DNA of 64,000 nucleotides, taken from NCBI GenBank assembly GCA_015680685.1, contig MNCI01014538.1, positions 792,141 to 856,140 on the forward strand, in the 5' to 3' direction. The DNA comes from Gnetum montanum. Its lineage: Eukaryota; Streptophyta; Gnetopsida; Gnetales; Gnetaceae. Under the pieces are notes generated by a model that was not told the origin of the DNA, did no database searches, and saw only the letters and a program-made list of their open reading frames with translations. The translations under genes were made by a program, and so were the position numbers. Below are positions 57,690 to 64,000 of this stretch, one piece after another. The first letter of the stretch is position 1; the number at the start of each line of letters is the position of its first letter.

Positions 57690-58770
57690 GATCTTATGGT
57701 GATGTTGAGTAATCCATCAATCTTAGTTATCTAAATCTTAAACTTGAGAGCCTATTCGACCACATAGTCTCTATAGAAAAGCCTCTTGAATGGCTTGAAT
57801 ACATAGTTAAAACCTTTGATCTTGAGGCTGGTGACATTACTAACAACTCTCTAGCTATGGCTCCAATCACAACACATAATGGTGAGGAGAAAACACTAAA
57901 ATTAAGTTTCTTATTTAAATGAAAACAGGCTCAAGACATCACCAAGATCATTCAAAATAACATTAAGACCTTTCCCTAGAAATATGAAGATATGCCAAGT
58001 ATCAATCCTCACCTAGTTCACCACAACATTATATTTGACCTTAGTATTAAACTAGTTAAGCAAAAGGTTCTTAAAATCATACCAAGTCTAGCCTTTGCAA
58101 TTCATGATGACATCATGAAACTTTACGAAGCTAGTTTCATATGAGCTATTGACTACATTGATTGGGTGTCTAACATAGTGGTAGTCACTAAGAAAATTCA
58201 AAGTATACATATTTACATTTCTTTCTAAGATCTAAATAAGGAAACTATCAAAGATGATTTCCCTTTTCCTAGTATTGATCAACTCATCGATACTATGGCT
58301 AGACATGCCTTATTGTCCTTCATGGATGAGTTCTCAAAATAAAGCCAAGTTAGGATCAACCCAAAGCATCAACTTTACATGACCTTCATGACCCCTTGGG
58401 GAACCTTTTGTTACATCATGATTCTGTTTGGTTTGAATAATATAGGTGCAACCTATAAAAAGCTATGACTTACATATTTAGTAACTATGTGCTAAGGTTA
58501 CTCAACAATTCTGTGGAAGACATAATGGTCAAATCCAAAGTGGTCAATGACCATGCTTATGACCTGGAATTAGAATTAAACTGATATCTCAAATACAAAC
58601 TTAGGAATAATCCTAAGAAGTGTGTCTTTGGTGTTAAAAATAGTATGATGCTTGTCTTTGTAGTGTCTGAAGTAAGAATACATGTCAACCCTAATAAGGT
58701 TAAAGCCATAACCAATTTGGGAGCACCTACTAACCTTGAGAAACTCCTATGATTACAAGGTAGATTTCAA
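57690..58770 (+). pseudogene. pol: Element E: reverse transcriptase
   Basis: Plus-strand reading: EKPLEWLEYIVKTFDLEAGD (about 57780), then FP.KYEDMPSINPHLVHHNI, the entry of Tat RT (Y-x-D-M-P-G-I), then WVSNIVVVTKKIQSI (58165), KDDFPFPSIDQLID, LLSFMDEFSK, TPWGTFCYIMILFGL and, at 58514, SVEDIMVKSK. The last is the catalytic Y-V-D-D-I-V-V-K-S box with Y to S and the first D to E. The thumb has VHVNPNKVKAITNLGAP-like sequence at 58680. Stops are frequent; enzyme activity is not expected. Confidence 0.85.
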
Positions 58771-59345
58771 TTGATCTATAGGTTCATCTCAATACTTACA
58801 AATAAGATACAACCCATGCAACACTTTCTTAAGAAAGGAGTTCACTATGAGTGGACTACCCAATGCCAAGAAGCCTTTGATAACATTAAGCAAGAGTTGG
58901 TTCAACTACCCATGGTGTATCCACTACAAAAGGATAAACCCTTTTACATTTTTCTTGCAATCTCCAATACATCCATAGAACCTCTACTCTATCAAAAATG
59001 AGATGATGGAGGATAGCTTCCTATGTACTACTTGAGCCAGACATTAATAACCTATGAGACTTGATACACAAAGGTTGAGAAGTATTGTCTAGCCCTAGTC
59101 CTTTCCTTAAAGAAGTGGAGAAACTACCTCTTTATAAGTTAAGTCAATGTTATATGCAAGAATAACTTATTAAGAGCCATAATGATCAACATGTACAAAA
59201 AAAGCCAAATAGCCTAGTGGGAATACATAATAGCTGAGTTTGACTTGCATTACATCTCCCAAGCTTCAACCAAAGGTCAAGCTATAGTTGCACAACTCAT
59301 AGTTTTCCCAATTGAAGACAGTGTAGCCATAAACCTTGAATTCTC
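58771..59345 (+). pseudogene. pol: Element E: RT connection and first RNase H
   Basis: The open frame 58771-59001 has QPMQHFLKKGVHYEWTTQCQ and EAFDNIKQEL, the connection domain, and then FYIFLAISNTSIEPLLYQ, the start of RNase H (L-Y-L-x-A-S). Further pieces are YYLSQTLITYET and KVEKYCLALVLSLKKWRNYL (59068-59130), then WEYIIAEFDLHYISQAS. The order matches Tat elements, in which a second RNase H follows. Confidence 0.8.
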
Positions 59346-59369
59346 TAAACAACATGTTAACATGCCATC

Positions 59370-59670
59370 ATGCACTTTGATAGAGATTCAACTCCCCATG
59401 GGGCTAGTGCTTCTACCATCATAACATCACCTTCTAGTGTAATCCAACCCTTTGCTTACCATTTTCAACTTTCTTGCACTAATAATGTGGTGGAGTATGA
59501 AGGATTAATTAGAGGAATGATGGCACCTCATGGCCAAGGAATCAAATTCCTAGTCATAAAAGGTGATTTTTAACTTATGGTTAACCAAGTAACTAAGGTT
59601 TATACATGTAAAGCCAAAAATTTACAACCATGCTATGACCTAGCTAAGAAACTAATGCAATAATTTATAG
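59370..59670 (+). pseudogene. pol: Element E: second, archaeal-type RNase H (aRNH)
   Basis: The open frame 59370-59573 reads HFDRDSTPHGASASTIITSP, then PFAYHFQLSCTNNVVEYEGL and GIKFLVIKGDF. Archaeal-type RNase H in Tat elements has F-D-G-S-S...G-A-G...F.L.F.C.T.N.N.x.A.E.Y.E.A.L...L.x.V.x.G.D.S, so the catalytic D, E and D positions are recognisable. The next part (LMVNQVTKVY-like, 59576-59610) follows after a stop. This domain is what assigns E to the Tat lineage. Confidence 0.8.
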
Positions 59671-59889
59671 ATGTTGGCATTCAACATATGCCCCAAATTG
59701 AGAACATCTTGGTTGATGCCATTATAACCTTATCCATAACTGTGAAGCCAGATGTGTTTAGCAAGGTACCTTCTTTAACAGAGAACTATGCTCTTCCCAT
59801 CATGGAAAATACCAAAGGCATCTCTATAGCCATCATCAATAATGCCCCTCAAAAAGAGTGGTCTGACAATATCAAGTTTTACCTAATGC

Positions 59890-60665
59890 ATGGTGAATCT
59901 CCATAGAACCTGACTGCTTCCCAAAAGGATGTTGTATGTAAGAGATCAAAATAGTATGTCATTATAACTAATAATACATTTTGTCGAAGGTCCTATGATG
60001 GCATATTATTAATGTGCTTGGGCAAAACCAAAACTCACATAATCCTTAAGCAAGTTCATGAATGTGTATGTGTAGAACATACAGGACCTAGAGTCATAAC
60101 CACACAGATTAGATATTTAGGATACTATTGGTCCTATATGGAATGTGATTGTTTGAAGAAGGTTAAAACTTTTGATACTTGTTAATGGCACAACAACTTG
60201 ATACCATTACCACCAATTGAGTTACACATCACTTAGATAAGTTTTCAATTTCAACAATGGGGAATTGACATTATTTGATTTATAACACTTAGGTATTTTG
60301 TAGGGCATAGCTTTATCATTACTACAACTGAATGTTTTACAAAGTGGGTTGAAGTTATTTCTCTATGAAAGATAATGCCTCAACAAGTTTGTAAATTCAT
60401 ACTAGATAACATAATAGCCTGTTTTGGAATACCGCTAACAATAGTAACAGATAATGGACCATATATTTAGTAACCAAGAAATGCAAACATTTTGTAAAAA
60501 ACAAAGCATTAAGCATTTCTTTTCATCACCATACTATCCTCAAGCTAATGGATAATTTGAAGCTATCAACAAGGTCATCATAAACTTGCTCAAAAAGAAG
60601 CTAAAAAACAAAAAATGCAAGTGGCATGAGCAACTTGTCCATGCACTTTAAGCCTATAGGACTAC
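59890..60665 (+). pseudogene. pol: Element E: integrase, truncated by element G
   Basis: The zinc-binding region is at 60050-60180 (HECVCVEHTGPR...YLGYYW...DCLKKVKTFDTC, an HHCC finger with degenerate spacing). The core has WGIDII (60258), TDNGPYI (60447) and PYYPQANG-stop-FEAINK (60530-60570), so all three D,D,E positions are still present. Reading ends at AYRTT exactly at 60665, where the LTR of G begins, so the C-terminal domain is missing. Four or more in-frame stops are visible. Confidence 0.85.
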
Positions 60666-61600
60666 TGATGAGTGGCAAGGTATCCCTACACTCAACCATA
60701 CAAAACGAGTGTAGCACACGCGATCCGGTCAAACTCTATAGACTAAATGCCTAAGCACTTCATGGAACACTTAAGGTTAATCGTTCATTGTCTTCCCAGA
60801 CTTACTTGTAGCTGTCATAGTGTATGGTTAAGTAAGTCCGAGGTATATGATTTTTATATGTTTTTATGCTTTTCTCCTATGCTATGAGGTGAAGGGTTGA
60901 GAAACTAACTAACTCTAATTAATTTCCTAAGTCTAAATTAACTAAATTCAGCATCCGTTCCTACTTACCATACACACCTTGAACTATGCAACCACGGCTA
61001 CCAAACGCTAATCGTTACTGGGATCACCACGCGTAACGCATGTGCTTAAAGTGGTCGTATTGAGGCACTTAACTAGCCTAAGCATAATGAGCAACTGATT
61101 CCTTGACTAGCTGTACACATCCATAAATTCTCATAATCAAGTCGTACTCATTCCGCATTCTAGGAGTTGAGGATGAGAGAATCTAGTCGCGATGAGCAGC
61201 TGATTCCTTAACTAGCCATACACATCCATAAATGCTCGTAAACAAGTCGTACTCATGTCGTGCTTCTATAGGGTAATAAATAACAGGTAATAAATCCTAT
61301 TCCATGCACTGCAAGGTTTATCCACAAAGCTCGTCTTTATTGCCATACACAACTTGTGTTCAGGTACAATGTTGCTCGAATAAAGATCCGTTCACTTGGG
61401 GACTCCTACTGCGGGCACATGGAAAATATTCTATCTCTGGAGTGATCAACCGACCAGAGTTTCCCTACTTCTATCCTAGGATGGGAAATAAGGGGAGTGT
61501 CGCCTCTTATTTATAGATTTGACGATGAACCACGATATTGCGTACGCGACATCACAGGGGACGACGCGATATCGCAGCTCATGCGAATTGCGTCTCATCA
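60666..61600 (-). repeat. 3' LTR of element G
   Basis: A 935-base LTR; plus-strand ends TGATGAGTGGCA...CGTCTCATCA. TATA is on minus at 61516-61507 and AATAAA on minus at 61341-61336. An imperfect internal duplication is visible: cgatgagcagctgattcctt...cacatccataaat...ctcgtaaacaagtcgtactc near 61195-61255 repeats 61085-61150. Confidence 0.88.
61507..61580 (-). promoter_or_regulatory. Element G LTR promoter block: TATA plus ATATCG palindromes
   Basis: Minus TCTATAAATAAGAGG (61517-61503) with upstream sites cgatattgcgtacgcgac and gcgatatcgcag on plus (61532-61577). Confidence 0.55.
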
Positions 61601-61614
61601 TACCCCCATGACTG
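61601..61614 (-). other. Polypurine tract of element G
   Basis: Minus CAGTCATGGGGGTA directly precedes the LTR start TGATGAGACG. Confidence 0.75.
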
Positions 61615-62170
61615 AATGAAAACTCATCCTTGAGTTCCTTACAATAATATCGGGAAGGTATGGAATTATTGAGGGGAATGGAACTAATGGGATGACATGT
61701 GAATGGATCATCATTACAAGACTTGACAAAAATGGTGTTCATGACAACAAGGGTGAACACCTTATTACAATGACATCAAGCCTTAGTTGGCAGCTGAGAA
61801 AGAGAGAGAGAGAAAGAAGTGTTGTTGCTGCCAATGCCAAGATTGCGCCTTCGTTGTCCATCCGTAAGCACACCATCGATCTTGCTCCTTGCATAGGTGT
61901 TGTAGCGCTACTCCATTCCAAAATTTTGCTCCAGATCCAATCCATCGTTTGCATGATTTCCATCTGCACACACAACACAATCTTATATTAGCAAGGGTAA
62001 TTGAATAATCATGTAATTGATACCTTGCTTCGGTGTAAGTTCATTGGCTAGGTTGTGGTATGGCTGATTAGGATCGGGAGATATATTAGTGATGACTACC
62101 GAAGGTGTAGGGGTTAGGAAGAAAATCAGAAAATTTTGGGCTAGGAGAAAATCAAAAAAATCGGGCCCCA

Positions 62171-62184
62171 TACCCCCATGACTA
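62171..62184 (-). other. Second PPT-like copy inside element G
   Basis: Minus TTAGTCATGGGGGTA, the same motif as the true PPT, 570 bases further upstream in the element. The following bases (TGGGGCCC) do not match an LTR start. Confidence 0.5.
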
Positions 62185-63389
62185 ATCGCGAACCTCCGGT
62201 AGCGTTAGAATGGAGAAAGAAAAAGGAGTAAGAAAGATAGATAAAAAGGGATAACTAAAACATTAATTAAGTGGATGTCTAGATGGAAATGAATAAAATG
62301 AAATTAATTGCAAAAATGTTCGGGAAAAGAAGTTAACTGGTGCACCAAATAGGAATGTCAGTGGGTCCTCCCCAAAGCAGGCTCATGCCCTTAATGCCCT
62401 GACAAACCCACATTCAAAGAGTCTGTAGGATCCAGGAATGTCATTTGGAACAAGAGTTAAAGTCTTAACCACAAGAATTTACTGAAAAGAAAATAATGCA
62501 TCAACCAAAATATATACACTAATGATATGATCGGCAATGAGGTGAATAATGGAGAGAAGGATGGAGAGAAGAGAATGGAATGGAATCCCAAGGACAAGGT
62601 GGTGTATAGCCCCTTGTGTGTTTGATGATTAAAGTGACTTGGAAAATCTCATTCCAACTCTGGCCTCAAACAAACCACTTCCAATGACTTCGCATTAACA
62701 CATTTGGCTGAACCATCCTCTTGAAGTAACAAGAATGCGTCCTCCAAGAGCCACCACCATTTTGACGAAACAAAGGAGAGAATGGGAAGCAAGAAGGGCC
62801 TTAGTTAGAGGGAAAACTTTGGTTCCATAACCAGTGCTTGGAGCCCAAGTTTCTTTCATCTAAGGGGTGTGCTTTGAATTCTCACTTTTTTTTTTCTTTT
62901 TCTTGTGTTTTGTATTTTTATGTGTGAGAACCACACCATGCAAAGACTTTGTTATTTTTATTGTCTCAGCTTCCGATAATTAGGTAACGTTGAAATGGCA
63001 AGAAAACTCAAGAAGAAAACATCCAAGCACCCCAAGAGAATGGCCAACACAAGTGCATCAAGTTCCCTTGAAGTCACACCCTTTTCAAGCCTTGAGTCCT
63101 TCCTTAGTTTGAGAAATGCCCAGTCACTGATTCATTAAAGTTCTTATTATGAAGGGGACTTGTACATTTCTAAGCCAAGACAGACCATAGAAACTGGTGG
63201 ATGAATGGATGAAGTGATCTCATTGCCTACCATATCAAAAGAAACATACCTCAGTATCAACATTGTGACTTAAAGGTAAAAACCAAACATTAACAATCAA
63301 TATGAAAATAGTTCATACCATCATTCCAAACACTTATTGGATGACAAACTTACATGGTGGATCACACACAAAAAATGAAAAAGTATAAC

Positions 63390-63520
63390 GATGTTGTAAA
63401 ACAAAAACAAGAAAAGTTAAAGAAAGTTGTAAAACAAAAACAAGAAAAGTTAAAGAAATTTGTAAAACAAAAACATGTAAAACAAAAATGTGTAAAACAA
63501 AAACATTGTAAAAAAAAACT
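63390..63520 (-). repeat. 33-bp tandem repeat grading into 15-bp units, after INT of G
   Basis: On plus, gttgtaaaacaaaaacaagaaaagttaaagaaa occurs twice in full (63394-63459), and a third copy breaks into atgtaaaacaaaa-type 15-base units. It produces an artificial Lys/Gln-rich frame (VVKQKQEKLKK). It sits in the T-rich tract position shared with D and F. Confidence 0.75.
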
Positions 63521-63572
63521 TAAAAGAACTGAGGGCCCCATATGATTAGCAAAGGTGGCCATCTTCCNCACA

Positions 63573-64000
63573 CCATCCTCCTAATCCATCTGTACTTCTT
63601 CCACCAGTAGTAGTTCCCGTAACACCTCCTACTCCAACAATGCAAGGGTAACTTCCTCCTCAACCACACCAATGTCACGCTACGAGAGCTGTAAATATTC
63701 AACTTGCTGCTAGTTCTGACAACTATAGAAAGAGAAGATCCTTCTTCAGAATCAAAAGCTGAGACAAACTCTCGCAACAACAAAAAGTTGAGTCCATGAA
63801 CACTCCTCCACCATCTAACACTTCGGAGCATCCTTCCGTCCAACAGAACTTCATGCAGACAATTATGTTAACCCACACCGTAACTGACTGGATCAAGGTA
63901 GGCCACCTTCCTAGGAAATTAACTAACCCTAGGAGTCCCTTAATCTACCTTCGAGTCGTCGAAAATGAACCACATAGGGCTCTTCTTAACTCAGGTTCTG
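63573..64000 (+). pseudogene. pol: Element H: end of gag and start of protease, plus strand, cut by the window edge
   Basis: A Pro-rich gag tail with PVVVPVTPPTPTMQG (about 63607) leads to TIMLTHTVTDWIKVGHLPRK (63857-63916) and SPLIYLRVVENEP (63935), then ALLNSGS at the edge. A has TVILTHTITNWIKVGHLPRK and ALLDSGS, so this is the same family with the catalytic Asp changed to Asn. It is on the opposite strand to G, which it abuts. Confidence 0.8.

Larger units (their letters stand above)
33541..60665 (+). mobile_element. Element E: Tat-type Ty3/gypsy element split into gag-PR and RT-INT parts
   Basis: The left part (33541-37115) carries gag with a Tat-type zinc knuckle and a protease. The right part (57690-60665) carries RT, RNase H, a second archaeal-type RNase H and integrase, the Tat-lineage order. 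The two parts are collinear on plus. Between them are an antisense gene, element F and a 190-bp tandem array. That they are one element is an inference; two separate Tat remnants are the alternative. No LTR belonging to E was identified. Integrase is cut at 60665 by element G. Confidence 0.55.
60666..63572 (-). mobile_element. Element G: 3' LTR and 3' region of an Athila-like element, truncated
   Basis: The minus-strand element consists of the 3' LTR (60666-61600), a PPT, and non-coding 3' sequence that matches F 48736-50700 and D 17280-18520 by phrases. At its upstream end it reaches the region equal to the last integrase codons of F (near 63572). There it stops against element H on plus, at a single ambiguous base (63568). 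The extra ORF of D and F is absent, so there is an internal deletion as well. It inserted into the integrase of E. Confidence 0.8.

Noticed and set aside
61692-61991. 99-residue plus ORF and two minus ORFs near a GA-rich run
   Set aside because: Low complexity and overlapping on both strands within the 3' non-coding region of element G.
63354-63545. Lys/Gln-rich 63-residue protein (VVKQKQEKLKK repeats)
   Set aside because: It is produced by the 33-bp tandem repeat in the non-coding 3' region of element G.

Overview
This window is nuclear DNA of a land plant. It is an AT-rich, gene-poor stretch built almost entirely of old, nested Ty3/gypsy LTR retrotransposons. The plant call rests on three observations. 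The PBS sequences resemble the complement of tRNA-Asp, as in plant Athila/Tat elements. One element carries the second, archaeal-type RNase H known from the plant Tat lineage. Intron-like GT...AG structure is also visible. The species cannot be named from the sequence. The amount of decayed, unpurged retroelement DNA suggests a large genome (inference). No rRNA, tRNA, CRISPR or prokaryotic operon structure was seen.

Layout. 1-4662: 5' end of an Athila-like element on the minus strand (A; 5' LTR, PBS, gag, protease, start of RT), abutting the tail of an oppositely oriented LTR (4663-4831). 6680-9400: scrambled chromovirus-type element (B) with a fold-back: PBS and gag on plus, gag-protease-RT on minus, then a second LTR-end/PBS/gag start on plus. 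9500-12740: possible host-gene remnants. 12744-25656: full-length 12.9-kb Athila-like element (D, minus) with both LTRs, PBS, gag, PR, RT, RNase H, INT, an extra ORF 3' of INT, a PPT and a perfect 5-bp target duplication (GTTTT). 25657-30390: AT-rich spacer with a 132-bp duplication and two PIF1/Helitron-type helicase remnants. 30391-31235: LTR (I, minus). 32500-33320: hairpin minisatellite.

33541-60665 is a Tat-type element (E, plus) in two parts: gag-PR on the left (33541-37115) and RT-RNaseH-aRNH-INT on the right (57690-60665). Between them lie an antisense, apparently multi-exon gene of unknown function (42107 down to 37852), a second Athila-like element (F, 42341-55583, plus, target duplication ATGTT/GTGTT), and an array of about eight 190-bp tandem repeats (55971-57400). 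F itself contains a minus-strand LTR (J) beside a 551-base assembly gap. E's integrase is cut at 60665 by a minus-strand 3' LTR and 3' region of another element (G, 60666-about 63572). G runs head-on into gag/protease of a further element (H, plus) at the window edge.

All coding regions are broken by stops and frameshifts, and several catalytic residues are changed, so none of the elements looks autonomous. The most unusual points are the antisense spliced-looking gene between PR and RT of E, the extra coiled-coil ORF in D and F, the reiterated ATATCG palindromes just upstream of the LTR TATA boxes, repeated PPT-like copies inside the elements, and the two hairpin-cored tandem arrays.
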